Assembly (NCBI RefSeq): GCF_018294505.1
Contig: NC_057803.1
Span: 237,614,397-237,678,396, forward strand
Reading direction: 5' to 3'
Source: Triticum aestivum
Lineage: Eukaryota > Streptophyta > Magnoliopsida > Poales > Poaceae
DNA: 64,000 bases
This document shows, in pieces, positions 10,801-22,547 of the stretch. The translations under genes and the position numbers were made by a program. Under the pieces are notes generated by a model. The model was given only the letters and a program-made list of their open reading frames with translations, did not search any database and had not been told where the DNA came from. Position 1 is the first letter of the stretch, and each line of letters starts with the position of its first letter.

Positions 10801-11929
10801 GGAGTTTTCGGCTCCTGGGAACATCTCGAGCCCGAGGGCATGCTCAGACGCGAGCTAAGACATCTGTGGCCACGGCGGTGCCATGGCCGGCGGCGAGGAG
10901 CGCTCGGCAAGGTGGTTAGGCGGTTAGGGGAGGCAATCGAGCATGGGGTTAGAGGGAAAAGGGTCGTGGCCTCACAGCGGTTGCAGGGGCCGTAGAAGCG
11001 GGCTCGGGGAAGCGATGATGGTGGCGAATCGACGGCGAAGATCCTCGGCGGCCGGAGATGGGGAAGACGGCGTGGGTGGCGATGCAGGGCGTCCGGCGGG
11101 GCATGGGTTGGTGGAGAGGAAGAGGGGGTCGAGGCGGAGCCTCTGGGCGCAACGACAAGGCGAGGCAGTGGCTGTGGCCACGGCGACGCTCGTCAGCGGC
11201 GATGGCTCCGTTCGGGTGAGAGGGAGAGAGAGCAGAGGAGAGGATGGGGACGAGAGAGTGAGCGACGGTTCCAGGAGGGGTGCGTGGCGTCGCTAGAGGC
11301 TCGGGGAGGAAGCAGGAGGTGGCTAGGGAAGCAGGAGGTGGCCGAGGCAGCGTCGGCGCCCGTCGGCCACGCGCGCTGCCTACTGGCGCGGGGAAGACGA
11401 CAGGAGGGGAGCTCCTGGTGGGCTGGGCCGGCTGGAGGAGCTGGGCCAGGTGGGCTGAGGTGAGCGCCAGGTAGTCCTCTGCTCTTTCTATTTTTGTTTT
11501 TATTTATCTATTTTGTTCTGTGTTGTTTTAGTTTAGTAATATACTAAACCATTTTATAAAATCCTGAAAATAGTTATGTGGCTAGAACTAAAATATACCA
11601 AACCACATAAAATGTTCCAGTAATTATTGGACATATATTATTTATATATCAAATATATATCCAATGCAAATAGCTATTTATTTAATTTAAAGGCCCAAAA
11701 TAATTAACTCTGAGATACCAAAAATATTGTTTTGAGTTTTTCCTCTTTGCAATATTTTCAGAGACTAAGAGGAACATTTTCTTGGACTTCTTTGAGGAGA
11801 TTTTAATGTTGATCATTTTTAGAAGGTTTCTGAGGCTTTGAAAATTCCTCAATTCAAATTTCATTTGAATTAAAACATGATGCTCACATGAGGTCTAGCC
11901 TAGTGCATAACAGGACCAGGGATGTGACA
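7839..11929 (-). repeat. L6 3' LTR (left copy)
   Basis: Reverse-oriented LTR. Bases from about 8810 to 11929 are an inverted counterpart of the L5 LTR part at 4654-7838. It carries the ACGT palindrome at 10410-10434. The PPT lies just to its right at 11930-11945. Confidence 0.92.
10410..10434. promoter_or_regulatory. ACGT palindrome, L6 left LTR
   Basis: Same 11-bp arms as in L5, with GGG as spacer. Confidence 0.55.
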
Positions 11930-14332
11930 ACTCACCCCCACTAAACAAAATCTCGTCCCGAGATTCAAGCGTAGGGTAAGGTGAAGGGGGAGCGCAAACT
12001 AGCACAATCTTCACGATCCAGGTTGCACTTCATAGGAACGTTGTTTCGATCACCATCATTGTCTCGAAGTCTTGCCTTGAGAACTCCAACTAACATGACA
12101 ACGAGAGGAAAGGAAAGACCCTAAAAGAATCGTTCTTCTCGAAGGTCGAACAACTCAGGATTAACTCACGGAATGGGACATAGCAACATCTCTCGAGCTG
12201 AGAGACGAAGCACACCTCTAGAGGAATGGAGTGGAACAGATGACGAAGGTTCACTAGGTAGACAACGATTCCACACCTAAGAAGGTGGTAAACGATTGTC
12301 AACGTAGCGAGGAGTTGAGTTGCCATGATACCACAACGAGGCACCTTAGGGATGGTGACTCGTAGAAATATCCCCTTAAGTGGCAAAAAGAATTACATTT
12401 GATATAGAGATCATTGAGACTCTCTATATCAGCCTAAGGCAAATCACAGCAATCGATTGGCGGGGGTCGGTAGAATGGCATACTCGGACTTGAATGATGT
12501 GGATTACCTTGTTGAAGACAACGTAATGGATGAATTTGCTTATCACCAGAAATGGAAGAGACCCATGGTAGAATGGCACAATGGCGGTGCAAGCTGGGAA
12601 CAGAATGCAAATGCTGGGAATGATTCTAGTAACTGGGGAAGAACCCAACAATAGCGAGTGAATTCACTGTTTGAAAGGTCATAGCATAACCGAGGAAACT
12701 GAGAGGAATCCCAGTTAGTGCCGATGATAACACGTAGCGCTTGTGCGTGCTCTCAAGAACTTGAGCATTTCCACTATCATCAAGGTTTTATCAACATCCG
12801 TGTCAAGGGTCCTGGCAACACAACTTGCTACCATGATGAATGATGATGGATGATGCAGATGCAAAGGAAGATAACACTTTCTCAGATTTCACCTTAGCGA
12901 GGCTAAGGAAACAAAATATGGATGATCGACCGAGAGACATTTAGCACTCCGCTTCTAATGTTCTCCTTGATGTGCTAGTGTAATCCACCCATAGATATGG
13001 TTTGATATCTAGAACATCAAGTAAAGGTCGGACTTCGGAAACACACAAATCCATAAGGAACAACTAGGGAGGTAGATCCTACGAAATCCTTGTGGGGAGG
13101 TGGCCAACTTCCTCAATCAAGATACTACAATATTAGGTCTCCCGGCGGGGTGTGTTGGCCACGACATCCACTTTACCGGTTATCGTGAGACCAATATTAT
13201 ATTTCTTGGGAAATGTTCCAAACCATCATATCTGCCTGAGATTCAGATCTGGTTGGTGTCAGGATATTCCAGACTCATCGAGTCTAGAAAGAAAAATGAA
13301 AGTTTGCAACACAAATCGACGAGATGACATTGCGAGATTCTCGGGGAATGAACTACGATAGTAAGCTCCAAAACATGAGCTGGTTCTGCTACAAACATGT
13401 GAACACGTTGTCCCAGACAAGCATGGCCATGTAGTAGTCTTATAATTAAACACTACCGAGTTCAGGTGGGGAACCATAATCGAGGATATCGAAGTCTTTA
13501 CGCAAGTCCATGGATTAGATCCCAAGCATAGACTTCTTTTCCTTGAACAAGTCAATCAGTGGCTTAGTGTGCTAGGGACACATATAGAATGAAGGTTGCA
13601 AGCCTCTAGACTACAGAATACTTCGCACGTGTGCATGACTGATTTGGGACGATTCCAAAGGAAACAAAACAATCTTCCTCAAATTCACGGCGGCAACTTT
13701 CACCAAATGCACGTGTATAAGAGGAAATCACTCCTTTCATTAACAAGTACTTCACGAGCTAGCATGAAGAAAATGCTTTCAAAAGTTTCCAACACTAGGT
13801 TGATGTTCAACATGATTCATGGGGGAAGACAAAATGCTACTGATGGGCTCAACAACAACTCATCGGAATTTCCATATCACTGGACTTCCACCATCATGTG
13901 AACACGGTGATAGTATTGGTCAGACCAAAGATGTAATGGTGTATGCTCGAGGGATCAACCACGAGTAAGACAACATTACGAGCATCGTTGGTACTAATTT
14001 GATTTGACAATAGCCCACACTCAAATCAAAGGATTGATAAGACAATAGGTCCAGCAACTGATCACAGGGACCGATCGATGAAGATATCATCTTTCTTAAA
14101 CACACACAACAAAAAAATATCCCTTTCTAACGAACTAAGTCAGGCAAGCTTTTATCTTCCAACTCTCCAAGTTGTTGTCTAGCTTAACCAACTAGCTCAG
14201 GGATATCCAACACCGATTCTTGGAGAGAAGGTGGTTCACAAGAAACCAACTTGATCACGAGCTCAACATAACAGTCAGGGGACAGCCTGGCAATACTTCC
14301 GGGAAGATATTCGGAAAATCACGAACCACCGA
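11930..14332 (-). pseudogene. Fossil gypsy pol in L6 internal domain
   Basis: On the minus strand, short pol-like motifs occur in the expected order, each in a different frame. SVVRDFPNIFPEVLPG (about 14332-14286) resembles the segment before RT. SFDLSVGYCQIK comes next, in the RT fingers/palm region. FGLTNTITVF (13929-13900) matches the conserved RT motif before the catalytic aspartates. PAHVLELTIVVH (13383-13348) matches the RNase H end, and GKVDVVANTPRRE (about 13190-13150) the segment before integrase. Stops and frameshifts fall throughout, so no protein is possible. The PPT is at 11930-11945. Breaks match those of L5, so decay predates the spread of both copies. Confidence 0.65.
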
Positions 14333-15887
14333 TATGTTACTAAGCTCGAGAACAATCTTGCTTTTCAGGGCAAGACGATATAATCAAATGAGCGAGGACT
14401 TGACAGCATCCTAACTCATCAATCGAAATGTGCACCAGGAAGATGAACAAGGTAGCACGATCAGTCTTAGAAGGATGATTCAAAAATCAACACGCTAAGA
14501 ATGAGGTTATCGTCCATTTAACTACCAAGCAATGGAGTTGCTAGCAGTATTGATTTCACACACCATGATTCACTTGTCGGCATTCCGGTTACAATAACAC
14601 AGGAACCGAGGAATGAACAATGATGGCAAGAAGTATCACTGTACCAAGAGTTCATAGGATGGTGTGCAATTCCTATAACAATCCCGATATAAAGATGGTA
14701 ATACTCCAAGGTAGAACAGAGCAAAAGCTGGATTAGCAATTTGATCTACGGAGCACAACTTCTTTGACCCAATCCTGGATATGGAAGAGGTACTGGAGTT
14801 TGTTTCTCCTAGTCATTCCGTGATAGAATGGCTTGACGGACCACAAGAGTAATAGGCATCGATAAACGAATGCACACATACTCTTGACTATCAGTTGATA
14901 GACGAAGGTCAGTAGACAACTAAAGAGGGACAACTCAAAGGAACATATGATTTTCTGAGTTGTGGATGCATAGATTAGTTTGTCGAACCAGGTTCAACAT
15001 AATTCTTCCGGATAACCCATGCAGAAAGGTTGAGCTGGCAGAGTCACGATATAGCATGGAGAACTCATCAAGAGCACTCTTGTTGTCATCTTTTGGTTCA
15101 GAAGAACTCCTGCCAAGAATGGTTCATGGTAATTGGAAAAAGGATGTATCATGAACCTCGAGGATTATCGCAAAGGTTACTAATATCCTAAAGGAACTAG
15201 CAAACACTATCAACATGAAGTAAGTAGAGTGAATCTCGGGTTCATGAACCCAGGAATAGAATACCTACTCCTATGTAGCATCACGAGATGCTTTCGAGAA
15301 TAATGGCCAGAATCTTCACACTAGGAACGCAAAACGTGGCTAGATTACCAGGTGATACTCTAGACATCTAGGGTCATAATCATAGCTCCAACATATACGT
15401 TGAGGCAATAGAGTACATCAACTCACCGTTTAGTGTGGTTAACCTGGCCAGGAAAGACATCGAAACCGAGGGAAGGATTTTGCAATTGCATCAGATTATT
15501 TAGAGACCTGGGATGACTCGGACAGTATAACGGCTGTAAATGCTCAGAAAAGATTTGAGACATTCACAAAAATGGTGGCATAACCACTCAGAAGCACAAT
15601 ATCAAGGTTTCGAGATCAATAATTAACATACAGCGGTAGAAACTGAACTGAGGCTTAATCCAACAATCTTATAAGTCTACGGATTAGTAACACGTGATCC
15701 TGATAGAAAGAAGAGATAGCCTAGTTCTTAATCCCCGTAGGAAAGATAAGATGACTCAGATCAGAAGGGCATGAGGTATAAGGAGTAAAAAGAGCCTTAC
15801 GTTCCATCCCACAATCAATTCCCCTACATATAGCTAAAGCATTTCTAGACTCAACTTCGACCAGTTTGGCTTGGTAATCCTACAGGC
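14333..15887 (-). other. L6 internal domain, 5' half (no coding signal seen)
   Basis: Lies between the PBS and the first pol-like motif, where gag and protease would be in an autonomous element. It is collinear with 20997-22547 of L5. Several short frames are shared between the two copies (for example MNSWYSDTSCHHC), but none is long or has a recognisable gag domain. Confidence 0.6.
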
Positions 15888-15891
15888 AGTC

Positions 15892-15905
15892 AAGCTCTGA
15901 TACCA
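15892..15905 (-). other. PBS of L6 (initiator Met tRNA type)
   Basis: TGGTATCAGAGCTT on the minus strand, four bases inside the 5' LTR end at 15910. It matches the complement of the 3' end of plant initiator-Met tRNA, which is usual for chromovirus-type gypsy elements. Confidence 0.8.
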
Positions 15906-15909
15906 ACGC

Positions 15910-18900
15910 TGTCAGGACCCCGACTCGATGCCACATAGGTCTAGCATGTAACACCTCATATCATATTGCGGCCTCACGCACGGTATTCCCACGGGTGTCG
16001 CCTTACCTTTGCCCGGGACCGTTTGCGCCTTTTGGCACACGTATATGATAGTGTCGCTAGCATCCATATGATAAGGAGCCCGGGCTGACATGGCTAGTCG
16101 TAAACCCAAAGTGGCACAGACTTACAGGGACAGGCATCCATGACCCAGCATCGAACGTGTCGGTCATCAGCAAGTGGGTCCGGGCTGTAGCACTGGGCTA
16201 GCAGGACTCCGGTAAACCGGGCTGTAGCGGGCTAACAGGCCTCCGGTACTCAATGCGTGACATTTCCCCGAAGGGACAGACACAGGAACGAAGAAGGACA
16301 CATGCCGGCCAGCCTAAGTGTTCCGGAGCAGTAGCAAGCTACCATGGCTCGGTGGAAACACTAGGAGACATTTCCGGTAAGAGAGGCTACTAAGGATAAA
16401 CAACTAGATAGTCAGATCCCACACATACCAAGCATTTCAATACATACACACAATATGCTCGATATGTGCAAATACAACAAGGCATCACAACATGACTCTA
16501 CGACACAAGTATATATTCAATAGGCTCCGAGGAGCGAGATATTACAAACATGGGTCTCATGACCCAACAATCAGAGCATACAAGTCAAAGCACATGCGGA
16601 AGCTTAACATGTCTGAGTACAGACATCTATAAATGAAAAAGGCTGAGAAGCCTGACTATCTACCAATCCTGCCGAGGCACAAGATCGTAGCTGAGGTAAC
16701 AAGCTAAACGTCGAAGTCCACGCGGAACTACTAGCGAGACCGAAGTCTCTCTGCAAAAACATAAAATAGGCAAACGTGAGTACAAATGTACCCAGCAAGA
16801 CTTACATCAGAACTATCTACATATGCATCATTATCAACAAAGGGGATGGTGGGGTTTAACTGCAGCAAGCCAGCTTTGACTCGGTGGCTATCCTGAACTA
16901 CGATTGCAAGTAACTCTTTTGAGGTGGCGCACACGAGTCCACATATTCACCATATCAATACACCACTATGGATCCGCTCCCGTCTCCCTACGAGAACGCC
17001 ATCCATAGCACTCACGCTTATCTTGCGTATTTTAGAGTATCCACTTTCACTTGTCTATGAACTGATATAAGCAACCCAGAAGTCCTTTTCCGCGAACACG
17101 GCTATTCGACTAGATGATGTTAACCCTGCAGGGGTGTACTTCTTCACACACGCTCTCACCACTTACCGCCGTTTACACGACATGTACTCGGCAACCTTCA
17201 AGCGGAAGCCCAACGTGGGTGTCGGCCACGGCCTACCTAAACACTCAAGTCTCTAGTCCAGGTTTATCGCCTATTCGGGTTCCATCCATGAGGAGATCCG
17301 GCCGGAGTTTCGCTCACAGCCCCAAACGATGTGAACAGGGTTCCGAGACACCAAACGGGCGCCCGGTACACCGTGCCACGTGCCTACCGCATCACAGCCC
17401 ACCCCTACGGTCAGCGCTGCGCACGGCCTCCAGCATACTACAAACACCAGAAACTACTTGCAACTCCTGGACAGAGGACAAGGGTGATTAAGAAGCCGAG
17501 AGGGTCCATTGGTTTCGGGCCCAATGCGTGGTAGTAGCTGAATCATGGATCACAAACACAGAACTCAGTTCCTGAGGACGGCTGCAATGAGACAACCCAC
17601 CATGTACTCCTACATGGCCTCTCACCGCTACCTTTACCAAATCGTGTTCACACGCTTAGCTCACACACAGTAGGACATGTTCACACACCTCTGATTCATC
17701 CCGGATGAATCAGACCTGACTCAACTCTAAGCAGTAGCAGGCATGACAAACAAGCATGAATGAGTAGGCACAACAGGGCTCAAACAACTCCTACTCATGC
17801 TAGTGGGTTTCATCTATTTACTGTGGAATGACAGGTCATGCAGAGGATAAAGGGGTTCAGCTACCGCAGCAAGTAACAGATGAATCGATGTTGTCCTAAT
17901 GCAGTAAAAGAGAGCAGGAGCGAGAGAGTGGGATTGTATCGGAATGAACAAGGGGGTTTTGCTTGCTTGGCACTTCTGAAGATAACATTGAGTCTTCATC
18001 AGTGTCAACGATCACATCATCGGTATCACGTCTATCGAGAGGGGACAAATACCGGCAACACAGAAGGGAACACAATCAATGCAATGCACAATATGATGCA
18101 TGATCATGACATGGCAAAATGAATGTGTTTTGGGCTAATGCAACTAGCAACAGATTAAATGAAGTTGGTTTGAATACAAGATTCAAATTCAAACTCCATA
18201 TGTGATTATTCAAATGCCATTTAATTGATTTGTGCTAAACAGCAGCTATAAGTTGTTCTAACATGCATGAAAATGGTACAGATGGATTCCTTGAATTTTT
18301 CTGATAATTTTTCATATATAATTTATTTAATTTGGAGTTACGGTTAATTTTCTATGATTTATTGAAGTTTTAGCTATTTTCTGAAATTCCTGAAATAATA
18401 ATAAATCCAGAAATGATTTATGGCGTCAGCACCACGTCACGGTGACGTCAGCAGGGTCAACTGGGCGCCCCAGGTCAAACCTGACGTGTGGGGGCCACAC
18501 GTCAGTGACACAGGAGCTAATCCCGGTCAAACCCAGCGCTGACTCGGGTTTGACCAGGGGTGGGGCCTACTGTCAGTGGCTGTAGGTGGTTTAGTTAGTT
18601 GGATTAGCTCCTAATGACAGAGCCACGTCAGCTAGTGACGCCGGCGACCACGGCGACGGCGAGACCTCGCCGGAGTTGCTCGGGCGGCGCTACAGGGCAC
18701 CGTTTTGCTCGGGGTTTGCGGCTACAGCGAGCTGGAAGACTCGCGCATCCAGTGGTGGTGGCGGCAGCAGCTGCGGTGGTCGGAATCGACGGCGGCGACC
18801 AAATCGGCGGAGGCCGGAGCTCGGGCATCGCCTAAGACGATGCTATGGTGCAGCTACGGACGAACCGATGGGAGTTTTCGGCTCCTGGGAACATCTCGAG

Positions 18901-19998
18901 CCCGAGGGCATGCTCAGACGCGAGCTAAGACATCTGTGGCCACGGCGGTGCCATGGCCGGCGGCGAGGAGCGCTCGGCAAGGTGGTTAGGCGGTTAGGGG
19001 AGGCAATCGAGCATGGGGTTAGAGGGAAAAGGGTCGTGGCCTCACAGCGGTTGCAGGGGCCGTAGAAGCGGGCTCGGGGAAGCGATGATGGTGGCGAATC
19101 GACGGCGAAGATCCTCGGCGGCCGGAGATGGGGAAGACGGCGTGGGCGGCGATGCAGGGCGTCCGGCGGGGCATGGGTTGGTGGAGAGGAAGAGGGGGTC
19201 GAGGCGGAGCCTCTGGGCGCAACGACGAGGCGAGGCAGTGGCTGTGGCCACGGCGACGCTCGTCAGCGGCGGTGGCTCCGTTCGGGTGAGAGGGAGAGAG
19301 AGCAGAGGAGAGGATGGGGACGAGAGAGTGAGCGACGGTTCCAGGAGGGGTGCGTGGCGTCGCTAGAGGCTCGGGGAGGAAGCAGGAGGTGGCCAGGGAA
19401 GCAGGAGGTGGCCGAGGCAGCGTCGGCGCCCATCGGCCACGCGCGCTGCCTACTGGCGCGGGAAGACGACAGGAGGGGAGCCCCTGGTGGGCTGGGCCGG
19501 CTGGAGGAGCTGGGCCAGGTGGGCTGAGGTGAGCGCCAGGTAGTCCTCTGCTCTTTCTATTTTTGTTTTTATTTATCTATTTTGTTCTGTGTTGTTTTAG
19601 TTTAGTAATATACTAAACCATTTTATAAAATCCTGAAAATAGTTATGTGGCTAGAACTAAAATATACCAAACCACATAAAATGTTCCAGTAATTATTGGA
19701 CATATATTATTTATATATCAAATATATATCCAATGCAAATAGCTATTTATTTAATTCAAAGGCCCAAAATAATTAACTCTGAGATACCAAAAATATTGTT
19801 TTGAGTTTTTCCTCTTTGCAATATTTTCAGAGACTAAGAGGAACATTTTCTTGGACTTCTTTGAGGAGATTTTAATGTTGATCATTTTTAGAAGGTTTCT
19901 GAGGCTTTGAAAATTCCTCAATTCAAATTTCATTTGAATTAAAACATGATGCTCACATGAGGTCTAGCCTAGTGCATAACAGGACCAGGGATGTGACA
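15910..19998 (-). repeat. L6 5' LTR (right copy)
   Basis: 4089-bp LTR, minus orientation, nearly identical to the left copy. Its ACGT palindrome is at 18481-18505. The element would be transcribed leftward from here. Confidence 0.92.
18481..18505. promoter_or_regulatory. ACGT palindrome, L6 right LTR
   Basis: Perfect 11-bp arms with GGG as spacer, as in the left LTR. Confidence 0.55.
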
Positions 19999-20003
19999 GC
20001 CAC

Positions 20004-20978
20004 CGAGTCAAAGCTGGCTTGCTGCAGTTAAACCCCACCACCCCTTTGTTGATAATGATGCATATGTAGATAGTTCTGATGTAAGTCTTGCTGGGTACAC
20101 TTGTACTCACGTTTGCCTATTTTATGTTTTTGCAGAGAGACTTCGGTCTCGCTAGTAGTTCTGCGTGGACTTCGACGTTTAGCTTGTTACCTCAGCTACG
20201 ATCTTGTGCCTTGGCAGGATTGGTAGATAGTCAGGCTTCTCAGCCTTTTTCATTTATAGATGTCTGTACTTAGACATGTTAAGCTTCCGCATGTGCTTTG
20301 ACTTGTATGCTCTGATTGTTGGGTCATAAGACCCATGTTTGTAATATCTCGCTCCTCGGAGCCTATTGAATATTTACTTGTGTCGTAGAGTCATGTTGTG
20401 ATGCCATGTTGTATTTGCACATATCGAGCATATTGTGTGTATGTTATTGAAATGCTTGGTATGTGTGGGATCTGGCTATCTAGTTGTTTATCCTTAGTAA
20501 CCTCTCTTACCGGGAAATGTCTCCTAGTGTTTCCACTGAGCCATGGTAGCTTGCTGCTGCTCCGGAACACTTAGGCTGGCCGGCATGTGTCCTTCTTCGT
20601 TCCTGTGTCTGTCCCTTCGGGGAAATGTCACGCGATGAATACCGGAGTCCTGTTAGCCCGCTACAGCCCGGTTCACCGGAGTCCTGCTAGCCCAGTGCTA
20701 CAGCCTGGATTCACTCGCTGATGACCGACACGTTCGATGTTGGGTCATGGATGCCTGTCCCTGTAAGTTTGTGCCACTTTGGGTTTACGACTAGCCATGT
20801 CAGCCCGGGCTCCTTATCATATGGATGCTAGCGACACTGTCATATACGTGTGCCAAAAGGCGCAAACGGTCCCGGGCAAAGGTAAGGCGACACCCGTGGG
20901 AATACCGTGCGTGAGGTCGCAAAGTGATATGAAGTGTTACATGCTAGATCGATGTGGCATTGAGTCGGGGTCCTGACA
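20004..20978 (+). repeat. L5 5' LTR, right part
   Basis: The last 975 bp of the L5 5' LTR after the L6 insertion, ending GGGGTCCTGACA. It aligns with 28135-29109 of the 3' LTR and, inverted, with 7839 to about 8810. Confidence 0.92.
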
Positions 20979-20982
20979 GCGT

Positions 20983-20996
20983 TGGTATCAGAGCTT
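20983..20996 (+). other. PBS of L5 (initiator Met tRNA type)
   Basis: TGGTATCAGAGCTT starts four bases after the LTR end at 20978. Confidence 0.85.
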
Positions 20997-22547
20997 GACT
21001 GCCTGTAGGATTACCAAGCCAAACTGGTCGAAGTTGAGTCTAGAAATTCTTTAGTTATGTAAGGGAATTGATTGTGGGATGGAACGTAAGGCTCTTTTTA
21101 CTCCTTATACCTTATGCCTTCTGATCTGAGTCATCTTATCTTTCCTGCGGGGATTAAGAACTAGGCTATCTCTTCTTTCTATCAGGATCACGTGTTACTA
21201 ATCCGTAGACTTATAGATTGTTGGACTTAAGCCTCGTTTCAGTTCCTACTACTTCTGTATGTTAATTATTGATCTCGAGACCTTGATATTGTGCTTCTGA
21301 GTGGTTATGCCACCATTTTTGTGAATGTCTCAAATCTTTTCTGAGCATTTACAGCCGTTATGCTGTCCGAGTCATCCCAGGTTTCTAAATAGTTTGAAGC
21401 AATTTGCAAATTCCTTCCTCCCGCTTCGATGTTCCTTTGGGCCAGATTAACCACACTAATCGGTGTGTTGAGGTAATTATTGCCTCGACATATATGTTGG
21501 AATTATTATTATGACCCTAAGTGCTTAGGGGATCATCTAGTGGTCTAGCCATGATTTGTGTCCTAGTGTGAAGATTCTGGCCTTTATTATCGAAAGCATC
21601 CTGTGATGCCATTTAGTTAGTAGGTATTCTATTCCTGGGTTCTTAAACCCGATATTCACCCTACTTACATCATGTTGATAGTGTTGCTAGTTCCTTTAGT
21701 ATATTAGTAACCTTTGCGATAGTCCTCGAGGTCCGTGGTATATCGTTCTTCCAAATACCATGAACCATTATGGCAGAAGTTTGTTGGATCAAAAGATCAC
21801 AACAGGCCCTCTATGAGTTCTCCATGCTATATTGTGACTCTGCCAGCTCAACCTTTCTGCATGGGTTATCCGGAAGAATTATGTTGAACTTTGTTCGGCA
21901 TACCAACCCATGTATCCACAACTCAGAAAGTTATATGTTCCTTTGAGTTGTCCCTCTTTAGTTGTCTACTGACCTTCGTCTATCAATTGATAGTCAAGAG
22001 TATGCGTGCGTTCGTTTATCGATGCCTATTACTCTTGTGGTCCGTCAAGCCATTCTATCGCGGAATGACTAGGAGAAACAAACTCCAGTACCTCTTCCCT
22101 ATCCAGGATTGGGTCAAAGAAGTTGTGCTCCGCAGATCAAATTGCTAATCCAGCTTTTGTTCTGCTCTACCTTGGAGTATTACATATTTTATATCGAGAT
22201 TGTTATAGGAATTGCACACCATCCTATGAACTCTTGGTACAGTGATACTTCTTGCCATCATTGTTCATTCCTCGGTTCCTGTGTTATTGTAACCGGAATG
22301 CCGACAAATGAATCATGGCGTGTGAAATCAATACTCCTAGCAACCTTGTTGCTTGGTAGTTAAAGGATAATAATTTCATTCTTAGCATGTTGGTTAGTGA
22401 ATCATCATTCTAAGATTGATCGTGCTACCTAGTCCATTCTCCTGGTTCACTCCTCGATCGATGAGTTAGGATTATTTCAAATCCTTGCCCTACTGATCAT
22501 ATCGTCTTGCCCTGGAAAGCAAGATTGTTCTCAAGCTTAGTAACATA
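20997..22547 (+). other. L5 internal domain, 5' half (no coding signal seen)
   Basis: About 1.55 kb between the PBS and the first pol-like motif. It is collinear with the same part of L6. It has only short frames, for example 21891-22148 and 22109-22363, whose L6 counterparts are broken differently. No gag, zinc knuckle or protease motif was seen. Confidence 0.6.

Larger units (their letters stand above)
7839..19998 (-). mobile_element. L6: complete long-LTR element, minus strand, inserted in L5 5' LTR
   Basis: Read on the minus strand it starts TGTCACATCCCTGG (19998) and ends GGGGTCCTGACA (7839). The TSD GCCAC is perfect at 7834-7838 and 19999-20003. LTRs are 4091 bp (7839-11929, the 3' LTR) and 4089 bp (15910-19998, the 5' LTR) and look about 1% different in most stretches compared. 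The internal domain is 3980 bp. It belongs to the same family as L5 but to another subfamily: the first 50 bp of the LTR and its GC-rich block differ clearly, while the rest is close. It is non-autonomous, with decayed pol motifs at the same places as in L5. Confidence 0.93.

Noticed and set aside
20983..20996. TGGTATCAGAGC as part of a tRNA gene
   Set aside because: It is the primer binding site just after the LTR end; no cloverleaf sequence surrounds it. The same holds at 31358, 15892 and 53638.
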